Origin: Lachnospiraceae bacterium OF09-6
Lineage (GTDB): Bacteria; Bacillota; Clostridia; Lachnospirales; Lachnospiraceae
DNA: 64,000 nt
NCBI GenBank assembly: GCA_003435055.1
Contig: QUMM01000004.1
Location: 62,001-126,000, forward strand
Direction: 5' to 3'
Positions 55,165-63,273 of this stretch are shown here, piece by piece. Below the pieces are notes generated by a model that was not told the DNA's origin, searched no databases, and worked only from the letters and a program-made list of their open reading frames with translations. The first letter of the stretch is position 1. Each line of letters opens with the position of its first letter. The translations under genes and the position numbers were made by a program.

Positions 55165-56748
55165 ATGATGAAAAGATATGATTTGATCGTGGTAGGAGCC
55201 GGTCCATCCGGATTATCAGCTGCTATTGAAGCAGCCAAAAGAGGTCTGAAGGTAGTGGTATTTGATGAAAATGAAAAACCGGGCGGACAGTTATTTAAGC
55301 AGATTCATAAATTTTTTGGCTCTAAAGAACACAAGGCAAAGGTGAGAGGCTTTGTCATCGGAGAGGAGCTTCTTGCAGAAGCAGATAAATCCGGTGTGGA
55401 GGTAGAATTAAATGCCACGGTAGTTGGGATGTATCAGGATAAGGAGATTGTAGTCCGAAAGGGAGAAGAAGTTTTTCATTATAAAGGAAATGCGATCATT
55501 ATTGCTACCGGTGCGGCAGAAAATATGGTTACCTTCGATGGATGGACACTGCCGGGTGTCATCGGAGCCGGAGCAGCCCAGACGATGATGAACTTACATG
55601 GAGTCAAACCAGGAAACAGAATCCTGATGCTGGGAAGTGGAAATGTGGGACTGGTAGTCAGTTTTCAGTTAAAGCAGTGCGGATGTGACGTAGTAGCACT
55701 GGTGGATGCAGCACCGAGAATTGGTGGATACGGTGTACATGCTGCAAAAGTGGCCAGAACCGGAATACCATTTTATCTGTCCCATACGATTGTAAAAGCA
55801 GAAGGAACCGATCGTGTGACAGGTGTAACCATTGCTGAAGTGGACAGTCATTTCCAGTTCCTGCCGGGTACTGAGAAACATTTTGATGTAGATACCATCT
55901 GTCTGGCTGTGGGGTTATCCCCAATGTCCCAGCTTTTGAAAATGGCAGGCTGTGAGATGGAAGACAATCCAAAGCGAGGTGGTCAGGTGCCGCTCGTAGA
56001 TGAATATGGAGAAACTTCGATCAAAGGAATTTTCGTAGCCGGAGATGTATCTGGAATTGAAGAAGCCAGCTCAGCGATGATCGAAGGCCGGATTGCCGGA
56101 ATCGCAGCAGCGAAATACCTGGGGTACATCGAAGAAGCAGAATTGGAAGAAGATGTACAGAAAAATGAAGCAGCACTGGAAGGCCTGCGTCAGGGGATGT
56201 TCGCACCAAAGAACAGAGGAAAACTCATTGAGAAAACAGAGGAAGGCATCGACATCTCCATGAACCTGCTAAAACACGGATTTGTGGCAGATGAGGAAAT
56301 CGAACGGTTCCCAGGTGTTACACACAGAGTTGGTGTACATCCTGTGATGGAATGTACACAGAATATTCCATGCAACCCATGTCAGGACGCATGTCCAAAG
56401 CATTGCATCAAGATCGGAGAGCACATTACATCCCTCCCGGCGGTGGATGAAGCGGCAGACTGCATTGGCTGTGGTATGTGCGTGGCGTCCTGCTCCGGTC
56501 AGGCCATTTTCCTGGTGGATGAAACGTATGAACCTGGATTTGCCACAGTCACCATTCCATATGAATTCCTTCCACTTCCGGAACCGGGAGAAAAGGGATA
56601 TGGGCTGGGCAGAAATGGTCAGAAGATCTGTGAGGCAGAAGTAGTATCTGTGAAGAGCACCAAAGCATTTGACCATACGAATCTGCTGACCATCAAAGTT
56701 CCGGCAGACTATGCTATGAAAGCCAGATTCTTTCTTAGCCGGGGATAA
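55165..56748 (+). CDS. FAD/NAD(P)-dependent oxidoreductase subunit with ferredoxin-type clusters (HcnB-like)
   Basis: 527 residues. Residues about 5-35 hold the first dinucleotide fold, VVGAGPSGLSAAIEAAKRG; about 155-185 the second, MLGSGNVGLV; GIFVAGDVSG closes the FAD site. From about 390 two clusters of Cys appear, CTQNIPCNPCQDACPKHC and CIGCGMCVASC, consistent with one or two [4Fe-4S] centres. The architecture is that of HcnB and related alpha subunits plus a ferredoxin segment. It would pass electrons between the DAO-type flavoprotein at 57120 and an unknown acceptor. Confidence 0.86.
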   Translation: MMKRYDLIVVGAGPSGLSAAIEAAKRGLKVVVFDENEKPGGQLFKQIHKFFGSKEHKAKVRGFVIGEELLAEADKSGVEVELNATVVGMYQDKEIVVRKGEEVFHYKGNAIIIATGAAENMVTFDGWTLPGVIGAGAAQTMMNLHGVKPGNRILMLGSGNVGLVVSFQLKQCGCDVVALVDAAPRIGGYGVHAAKVARTGIPFYLSHTIVKAEGTDRVTGVTIAEVDSHFQFLPGTEKHFDVDTICLAVGLSPMSQLLKMAGCEMEDNPKRGGQVPLVDEYGETSIKGIFVAGDVSGIEEASSAMIEGRIAGIAAAKYLGYIEEAELEEDVQKNEAALEGLRQGMFAPKNRGKLIEKTEEGIDISMNLLKHGFVADEEIERFPGVTHRVGVHPVMECTQNIPCNPCQDACPKHCIKIGEHITSLPAVDEAADCIGCGMCVASCSGQAIFLVDETYEPGFATVTIPYEFLPLPEPGEKGYGLGRNGQKICEAEVVSVKSTKAFDHTNLLTIKVPADYAMKARFFLSRG

Positions 56749-56797
56749 AATTTTTTGAAAACGGATAGATATTCCAATCCAGATGCGGAGGAAAAAG

Positions 56798-57127
56798 ATG
56801 GATAACATATATGACAGAACCATAGATTTGGGAGAATATAAACCAGAACCGGATGATGACCGGATCATATGCAGATGCGAAGAAGTCACCAAAGGAGAGA
56901 TTCGCAGAGCCGTTCATGACGGTATGTATACTATTACAGAGATTCGCAGATATCTTCGTTGTGGCATGGGACTCTGCCAGGGACAGACCTGTGCAAAGCT
57001 GGTAAAAGGAATTGTGGCCAGAGAACTGGGAGTATCTCCGGCAGTACTGACACCGGCCACATCCAGAGCCCCGATGAGACCTCTGGAAATGAAGATTTTT
57101 GCAAAGGAAGGTGAGGAAGATGAGTAG
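56798..57127 (+). CDS. BFD-like (2Fe-2S) protein
   Basis: 109 residues from the ATG at 56798, which has GGAGG six bases upstream. The bacterioferritin-associated-ferredoxin motif is CRCEEVTKGEIRRAV, then RRYLRCGMGLCQGQTC (C-x-C and C-x4-C). In HcnB-type proteins this domain is usually fused to the flavoprotein's C-terminus; here it is a separate gene. It overlaps the next gene by eight bases. Confidence 0.85.
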   Translation: MDNIYDRTIDLGEYKPEPDDDRIICRCEEVTKGEIRRAVHDGMYTITEIRRYLRCGMGLCQGQTCAKLVKGIVARELGVSPAVLTPATSRAPMRPLEMKIFAKEGEEDE

Positions 57128-58247
57128 AACGGCAGATGTGATTATCATAGGAAGTGGCGTCATTGGATGTGCTGCAGCTTACTATCTTGCAAAAAAGGGA
57201 ACTTCCGTCATCGTCCTGGATAAAGATGAGAATATCGGAAATGGTGGATCAGCCAGAAATGGCGGTGGGGTCCGCCAGTCTGGACGAGATCCGAGGGAGC
57301 TGCCACTGGCTATGTATGCAGTAAACAATTTGTGGCCGACCCTTTCGGAAGAACTGGGAGTAAACGTAGAGTATCACAAAGAGGGAAACTTACGACTGGG
57401 GAAGACAGAGCATCACCTGGAGATTCTTCAGGGACTGACAGATCGTGCTACGGCCTGTGGACTGGATGTGCGGATGATCGATGGTGCAGAAGTCCGCGCC
57501 ATTAACCCCTATTTAAGTGATGAAGTCATCGGAGCCAGCTGGTGTGCCACGGATGGTCATGCTAATCCGCTGATGACCACCCTTGGTTATTATCGGGCGG
57601 CGAGAAGGCTGGGTGTACAGTTCTATACAGGAGAAGAGGTGACTGAGCTTCAAATCATAAAAGGAAAAGCCCGGAGAGTCATTACAAAAAAGAATGTATT
57701 TGAGGGTGAGAAGATCATTGTAGCCGCAGGCTATGAAAGCCGCTGGATTTTGGAAAGTGCGGGAATCGATATTCCAATGTCCAAAGATCTGATCGAAGCG
57801 CTGGTAACAGAAGCGGAACCGAAGATGTTTCCACAGATGCTGGGAACTGCGGATGCAGACTTTTACGGACATCAGACCGATCATGGCTCCTTCGTATTTG
57901 GAGGTGCTTCCGGATTCGAGACCGTGAATAAAGATAATGGTCATAACATGACTTCCAGTATTACAGCACCGTGTATCTGCCGGGGGATCATGAAATACAT
58001 TCCGAAGCTGGCAGATGCCAAGATCGTCCGTACCTGGGCCGGATATGAAGATGTATCTGTAGACGGTGTACCGGTGATTGGCGAGATCAGAGAAGTCCCG
58101 GGACTCATCGTAGCCTGTGCCTTTACCGGACATGGATTCGGTATTTCTCCAATCGTGGGAACGTTGTTAGCCGAAATTGCCAGAGAAGAAAAGACCACTC
58201 TGGATCTGTCAGCGTTCCGCTACGACCGGTTCAAGGCAGTAATCTAA
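57120..58247 (+). CDS. DAO-family FAD-dependent oxidoreductase (HcnC-like)
   Basis: 375 residues. VIIIGSGVIGCAAAYYLAKKG binds FAD, followed by the typical Ser/Gly stretch GNGGSARNGGGVRQSGRDP and, at the end, PVIGEIREVPGLIVACAFTGHGFGISPIVGTLLAE, the D-amino-acid-oxidase family closing motif. This is the catalytic subunit, which would oxidise the C-N bond of an amino or imino acid. The set of four genes resembles HcnABC and the LhpBEF hydroxyproline dehydrogenase; substrate is not known. Confidence 0.87.
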   Translation: MSRTADVIIIGSGVIGCAAAYYLAKKGTSVIVLDKDENIGNGGSARNGGGVRQSGRDPRELPLAMYAVNNLWPTLSEELGVNVEYHKEGNLRLGKTEHHLEILQGLTDRATACGLDVRMIDGAEVRAINPYLSDEVIGASWCATDGHANPLMTTLGYYRAARRLGVQFYTGEEVTELQIIKGKARRVITKKNVFEGEKIIVAAGYESRWILESAGIDIPMSKDLIEALVTEAEPKMFPQMLGTADADFYGHQTDHGSFVFGGASGFETVNKDNGHNMTSSITAPCICRGIMKYIPKLADAKIVRTWAGYEDVSVDGVPVIGEIREVPGLIVACAFTGHGFGISPIVGTLLAEIAREEKTTLDLSAFRYDRFKAVI

Positions 58248-58326
58248 GAAATGCATAAATAACTCCACTTATTTCAGTGTGACACATAATATTCAGCGTG
58301 ATATACTCAGCAAAGGAGACATTCAA

Positions 58327-59453
58327 ATGGATGCAAAAATTGATTTTTTATATTTAAGTGAAGAAGATATGATCAAAGCCGGTGTCAAGGACATGGCATC
58401 CTGTGTGGAAGTAATGGAAGACCTGCTCATTACCCTGTATAAAGGGGATTATGTCATGGGCGGAGCCAATCACAACTCCCACGGCTGTATGATCATGTTT
58501 CCGGATGATCCGCAGTTTGAAGGTATGCCCAAGAATGCAGATGACCGCAGATTCATGGCTATGCCGGCTTACCTTGGCGGAAGATATCAGATGGCAGGCA
58601 TGAAATGGTATGGATCCAACGTAGACAACAAGAAAAAAGGCCTGCCACGTTCCATTCTGATGATGATGTTAAATGACAAAGATACCGGAGCACCACTTGC
58701 CTGATGTCAGCGAATCTGGTAAGTGCTTACCGTACCGGTGGCATTCCTGGTGTGGGTGCCAAATATCTGGCGAAAAAAGATGCAAAAGTGGTATCAATTA
58801 TCGGTCCTGGTGTTATGGGAAAGACCTCTCTGGCTGCATTTGTCAGTGTCTGCCCGCAGGTGGATACAGTGAAGATCAAAGGCAGAAGTCAGAGATCCAT
58901 GGATGCTTTTGTGAAGTTCGTAAAAGAAGAACTGCCACAGATAAAGCATATTGAAATCTGCGATACGGTCGAGGAAGCAGTACGGGAAAGTGATATTATC
59001 AGTTTCACCACAACTGTAAGGGATGACGTAGCTTCTTTCCCATATATCAGTGGAGACTGGATCAAGAAAGGTGCACTGATCAGTATGCCGTCTGCAGCCA
59101 GATTCGATGATGAGTTTCTGGCAGGCTGCAAGCTGGTGGTGGATAATTCCAAGTTATATGAGGCATGGGAAGAAGAGTATCCATATCCGACTTATCCACA
59201 GGTACAGATCATTGGAACAAAATTCACAGATTTGAAACACGACGGAAAAATCAAGGCAGAAGATATTATAGATATCACAGATATCATTGAAAAACGGCGT
59301 CCGGGACGGGAAAGTGACGATGAGATTATCGTTTACTCCGTAGGCGGCATGCCGGTAGAAGACATTGCATGGGGCGGCACGGTATACCGCAATGCAGTAA
59401 AAATGGGAATCGGAATCAAGCTGCCATTATGGGATAAACCAGAGATGGCATAG
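58327..59453 (+). pseudogene. Ornithine cyclodeaminase/mu-crystallin family protein, frame broken by one base
   Basis: Starts at the ATG at 58327 (AAAGGAG upstream). The first frame runs to GAPLA; the second resumes MSANLVSAYRTGGIPGVGAKYLA. At about 58701 CTTGCCTGATG lacks one base (GCC-CTG-ATG would fit). The second part holds the NAD(P) fold VSIIGPGVMGKTSLAAF. About 375 residues in all. Relatives are annotated as tyramine oxidase subunit B when beside such oxidoreductases. Known members cyclise ornithine or reduce cyclic ketimines, so it may handle the imine made by the DAO-type enzyme (inference). Confidence 0.85.
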
Positions 59454-59502
59454 AACAGACAATCCCGGAGCATGCTGCAAATCATGCACAGGAGAAGGGA
59501 TT

Positions 59503-60330
59503 ATGGACGAAAAGAAGGTTGTCACTCCGGTTCAGCCATACCTCAGGCTGGATGCAGAAGATTACAAAGAGATTTTGAATAAACGGATGGGGATTTCCAG
59601 CTTTTATGAATTTCAGGTAAAAGATCCGGCACAAAGCTGTTTTAAGGCTGTGCCGGATGGAAGTACAGATCTGATCTTTGGAATCGGAGAAAAAAATGTA
59701 AAGGTACTGATCGGCGGCACGGTTCTGAAAGCAAAAAACTGGGATTTTGATGACGGAAGATACTATTTCGGAGCCAGATTCCTGCCGGGAAAATGCGTTC
59801 TTCCGAAAGATCTTTCGATTCAGGACATCGTGAACAACGATGTGGAGATCGATCAGAATGATTACGGGGCAGGGCTGACAGACAGAATTGCTGAGGCAGA
59901 AGATGTGGGGCAGCGTGCCCAGATATTGATGACCTATCTGTCAGAACATCAGAAAAGCAGTTGCCGGGATGGAGTCCATACGCTGGAAGAATATATGAGG
60001 CAGCGCATTTACGCTACAAAGGGCAACATCACCATCGGAATGCTTAGCAGAGAAACAGGGTATTCCGAATGCTATATCCGCAGAATTTTCAAACAGATTC
60101 ACGGAATCTCACCAAAAGAATTCGAACGGTTCATTCGGTTTCAGGCGTTTTTAAATGAGATCACAGCCGCACCGAAAACTGCTGACAGTGAAGAGACTGC
60201 ACTGAATTGTGGCTATTATGATCAGTCCCATATGTTAAAAGACTTCCGGGTGTTCGCAGGAACCACGCCGGAGAAGTATAAAAAGAGAATTCAAAAGAAG
60301 GAGAACTCACATGGAATTATCAAGAATTGA
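59503..60330 (+). CDS. AraC family transcriptional regulator
   Basis: 275 residues. The N-terminal half resembles the beta-rich sensor seen in regulators that begin with a P-D-G-S-T-D-L-I-F pattern (VPDGSTDLIFGIG near residue 50). Two helix-turn-helix units follow: ITIGMLSRETGYSECYIRRIFKQIHGISPKEFERFIRFQ and LNCGYYDQSHMLKDFRVFAGTTPEKYKK. It lies inside the oxidoreductase operon and probably activates it in response to the amine substrate. It overlaps the P-II gene by 20 bases. Confidence 0.88.
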   Translation: MDEKKVVTPVQPYLRLDAEDYKEILNKRMGISSFYEFQVKDPAQSCFKAVPDGSTDLIFGIGEKNVKVLIGGTVLKAKNWDFDDGRYYFGARFLPGKCVLPKDLSIQDIVNNDVEIDQNDYGAGLTDRIAEAEDVGQRAQILMTYLSEHQKSSCRDGVHTLEEYMRQRIYATKGNITIGMLSRETGYSECYIRRIFKQIHGISPKEFERFIRFQAFLNEITAAPKTADSEETALNCGYYDQSHMLKDFRVFAGTTPEKYKKRIQKKENSHGIIKN

Positions 60331-60655
60331 AATTATTACAGGAATGTCAAAGTTCAATGGTCTGAAATCAGCTTTGAGTAAAGCAGGTGTTCGTGGTATG
60401 ACGGTAACACAGGTGCTGGGCTGTGGCATTGAAAAAGGCACGAAAGAATATGAAGTAGAAGAAAACTATGAAATGGAACTCCTTCCGAAGCAGCAGATTG
60501 CTGTAGTAGTAGAAAAATCTAAAGTTCCGGCTATCGTAGAACTGATCAAGCAGGAACTGTACACCGGACATATCGGTGACGGCAAGATTTTTGTATACGA
60601 TATCACCAATGTGATTCGTGTACGTACTGGCGATGAAGGAATTGATGCTCTGTAG
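60311..60655 (+). CDS. P-II family nitrogen regulatory protein
   Basis: 114 residues, AAGGAG before the ATG. The ferredoxin-like trimer pattern is visible: IEIITGMSKFNGLKSALSKAGVRGMTVTQVLGCG, a T-loop of about residues 37-55 (ETKEYEVEENYEMELLPK region), then VPAIVELIKQELYTGHIGDGKIFVYDITNVIRVRTGDEG with the B- and C-loop ligands for ATP and 2-oxoglutarate. T-loop tyrosine seen in GlnB is not obvious. It usually gates an ammonium channel; here it sits in an amine catabolic operon just before a permease, so it may control that permease or the enzyme. Confidence 0.9.
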   Translation: MELSRIEIITGMSKFNGLKSALSKAGVRGMTVTQVLGCGIEKGTKEYEVEENYEMELLPKQQIAVVVEKSKVPAIVELIKQELYTGHIGDGKIFVYDITNVIRVRTGDEGIDAL

Positions 60656-60739
60656 AGTGGCAGAAAAATATGCTTGTATAATATTCGGATTTGACAGAAT
60701 CGTCAGCAGGTACATTCGATAAATGAGGAGTGAGTACAT

Positions 60740-60828
60740 ATGGAAGAAAAAGACAGAACTCTGGGACTGCGAAGCGTTGTCTCGATTTCCGTAGGGTTGG
60801 TCATCGCCACCAGCTGTCTGGTATCAGT
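60740..60828 (+). pseudogene. Amino acid permease (APC type), truncated by a mobile element
   Basis: The start ATG at 60740 has GAGGAG upstream. The reading MEEKDRTLGLRSVVSISVGL followed by VIATSCLVS is the start of an APC-superfamily permease, and then changes abruptly to VGHF and stop at about 60830. The rest of the gene should lie beyond the inserted element, outside the window. As the last gene of the oxidoreductase operon, it was probably the substrate importer. Confidence 0.7.
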
Positions 60829-62681
60829 CGGTCATTTTTTGCGGACAGTTCAATACATGCCTGTCTGTTTCGCTCCCTGCTCCTGCGTTTGCTCTCGTTT
60901 GATTTCTCCCTCTGTATCTTCTTGGCACAAGCAGGACAATACTTCGATATGCCAGAGCGGGGAACATATTCAACACCGCACACCGTACAATTCTTAGGCT
61001 TTAACGCAGTCCACCGCTTTGTCGGTGTGATATGTAATTCACCGACAAAGCCGATGAATTTATAATAAATCTTGATTTCCTGCCGCACCATTCCGTCTGT
61101 AAGTTTCTCACGTTCCGAAACAAGTATCTTGTCTATAAGTGCGTTTATGATGGTTGCGTCCAGTTCCTTAATGCCTTGATAGTTGCGGATTAGGGAGAGG
61201 AAATCACGGACACCCTGCGTCTTCTCATAGCTGTCGCTGAGCGTTTCCGTTACCTCTTTCAGCCTTGCTTCAATTTCAAGCTGTTCTTTCTGGTATTTTC
61301 CCGACATCATCTCAAAATTCCGCTCGGTAATACGCTCCATCACCTTATCTTCATAGAGTGAGGAAAACAGCCTGTCCAGTTCTGCAAGGCGTTTGTTCAG
61401 TTTTCTTTGCTCCTTTTCCAGTGCCTTTGCCTTGCTCTGGTCTGTTTCCGTGAGCCGCTTTTCAATCGCCCTCACTGCCTTTTCATCATTGACTGCCATA
61501 TCCGCAAATCGGTTGATGTCGGTGAGGACAGCGTTGAACAAGTCCCTCGCTTCAATGCTGTGTGCGGTACACATGATATTACCGTATCTGCCATAATTAT
61601 TGCAGGAATATTGTACGCAGTCGATGATGTCGGGGCGTTTCCTCCTGTTGGCACTCATAGCCCGCATCGCATAGCCGCAGTCCGCACACTTAATAACGCC
61701 TGCAAAGATGTTCTCAAAGCCGCCCTTGTTTTCTGGTAATCTGCGGCTTGTAATAAGCTGCTGTACGGTATCAAATTCCTCCTGCGTGACTATCCCCTCA
61801 TGGGTGTCTGGTATCACTTCCCATTCTTCGGGCAGCTTAGAGGGGCGTTTCTTGCTTTTCATGTTGGCGGCAATCCGCTTGTAGCCTGCAAGGTTTCCCG
61901 CATATATCGGGCTTCTTAAAATGCCCCTTACGCTGTTCTCGCTCCAAATATAACGGTTCTCCTCATTCTCCTCAAAATACCTCTCATAGCCTGTTGCCCC
62001 CTGCTCCGCCGCATAAGCGGCGGGGCGTAAGATATGCTGTTTGTTGATGTGCTTGCGGATTTTGGCGATTCCGTTGCCCGCTAACGCAAGGTCAAATATT
62101 TCCCTTACCACATGGGCAACTTTGTCATCTATCAGCAGATGGTTGTGGTCGGCGGGGTCTTTGACGTAACCGTATGGTGCTGTCGTCCCCATGAATTTCC
62201 CCTGCTGAAACCTCGCTCGGTACGCCGATTTTATCTTGACCGACACATCGGCGGAATACATTTCGTTTAGGATGTTGCGGAAAGGCGTGATGTCCATAGC
62301 GGATTTATTGAGCGTGTCCACGCCGTCATTGACCGCTATATACCTCACATTATGCTCTGGGAAAAACACTTCCAGATACAGTCCGCAATCAAGATAGTTC
62401 CTCCCCAGACGAGATAAATCTTTCGTGATAACGCAGTTTATCAGACCGCTTTCAATGTCCTTAATCATGTTCTGGAAACTTGGTCTTTGGAAATTTGTAC
62501 CAGAGTAACCGTCGTCCACATACGTTTTTGCTAAGTGCCATCCCTGCTTTTTCACATAATCCGTGAGGATGGATTTCTGTGTCGCAATGCTCGCACTCTC
62601 GTTATCCGTGCCATCGTCTTTTGACAAGCGGCAGTACATGCCGACTTCATAAATCTTGTTCTCCATTCTTATTCCTGCCAT
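60801..62681 (-). CDS. Large serine recombinase (TnpX/TndX type)
   Basis: 626 residues. The resolvase domain has the nucleophile in GMYCRLSKDDG (Ser near 19), then DDGYSGTNFQRPSF and ITKDLSRLGRNY. A recombinase domain (about 165-290), a zinc ribbon CADCGYAMRAMS with a later Cys pair, a coiled coil (about 390-490) and a C-terminal DUF4368-like region follow. GGAGG is nine bases ahead of the ATG at 62681. Its last residues (about IPDSWWR and the stop) are encoded by what was the host permease gene, so the C-terminus depends on the integration site. Confidence 0.92.
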   Translation of the reverse strand: MAGIRMENKIYEVGMYCRLSKDDGTDNESASIATQKSILTDYVKKQGWHLAKTYVDDGYSGTNFQRPSFQNMIKDIESGLINCVITKDLSRLGRNYLDCGLYLEVFFPEHNVRYIAVNDGVDTLNKSAMDITPFRNILNEMYSADVSVKIKSAYRARFQQGKFMGTTAPYGYVKDPADHNHLLIDDKVAHVVREIFDLALAGNGIAKIRKHINKQHILRPAAYAAEQGATGYERYFEENEENRYIWSENSVRGILRSPIYAGNLAGYKRIAANMKSKKRPSKLPEEWEVIPDTHEGIVTQEEFDTVQQLITSRRLPENKGGFENIFAGVIKCADCGYAMRAMSANRRKRPDIIDCVQYSCNNYGRYGNIMCTAHSIEARDLFNAVLTDINRFADMAVNDEKAVRAIEKRLTETDQSKAKALEKEQRKLNKRLAELDRLFSSLYEDKVMERITERNFEMMSGKYQKEQLEIEARLKEVTETLSDSYEKTQGVRDFLSLIRNYQGIKELDATIINALIDKILVSEREKLTDGMVRQEIKIYYKFIGFVGELHITPTKRWTALKPKNCTVCGVEYVPRSGISKYCPACAKKIQREKSNESKRRSRERNRQACIELSAKNDRLIPDSWWR

Positions 62682-62735
62682 ACTGTAAAACCTCCATATC
62701 TGTCCTATCTGTTTTCATGTTCCATTGCGTACATT

Positions 62736-62927
62736 CTAAGCGGACAGCCCCTCATTGTCGAAGGTGTCGCCCTCGGCAATCTTCTTCCGAATATCCTCGG
62801 AAATAATCGGGATAAACGCTTCTGTGACTGTCTGCGTGCCGACATATTCACGGCTGATTATCATCTGAACTGGTGCTTTCGGCACGATACGCTTTCTCTT
62901 TTTATCTGCTTTCTTATCCTCGCCCAT
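62736..62927 (-). CDS. Small mobile-element protein of unknown function
   Basis: 63 residues from the ATG at 62927 (AAGGAAG upstream); a longer reading of 83 residues is less likely. The first 20 residues are strongly basic (KKADKKRKRIVPKA), the rest mixed, ending SEDIRKKIAEGDTFDNEGLSA. Similar small proteins accompany recombinases in Firmicutes elements. No function assigned. Confidence 0.6.
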   Translation of the reverse strand: MGEDKKADKKRKRIVPKAPVQMIISREYVGTQTVTEAFIPIISEDIRKKIAEGDTFDNEGLSA

Positions 62928-62997
62928 ACTTAAATCTTCCTTTCCAGACAGGGCAGGAGAACGTCTGGAAACGCCCCGCCCTGTCAATCAGATACCA

Positions 62998-63228
62998 TCA
63001 ATCCCCGCTGTTTACTTCTTTCTGTAATGCTTCAAGGAGTGCTGCTGCTTCATCAGCGTTCAACGTGATACCCTTTCCGCACTTCTCACGGTTCGGGGAA
63101 AAGCTGCGGATGTCATATTTCGGCTCTCTTCCGTTCCATGAGATAAGATTGATTTCTTTTGTGTAGCCGCTGTCGCCCTTAGACAATACGGCGATTTCCT
63201 TTACAATCTCATACTGGATTTCTTTCAT
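62998..63228 (-). CDS. YdbC-like small DNA-binding protein (PC4-type fold)
   Basis: 76 residues. The pattern VKEIAVLSKGDSGYTKEINLISWNGREPKYDIRSFSPN followed by KGITLNADEAAALLEAL is that of YdbC/PC4-like single-strand-binding proteins often carried on Firmicutes conjugative elements. It lies between ParB and the recombinase, all on the minus strand. Confidence 0.82.
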   Translation of the reverse strand: MKEIQYEIVKEIAVLSKGDSGYTKEINLISWNGREPKYDIRSFSPNREKCGKGITLNADEAAALLEALQKEVNSGD

Positions 63229-63273
63229 TCTTCATACCTCAATTTTCTGCATTTACCTCCCGAAAAGAGAAGA

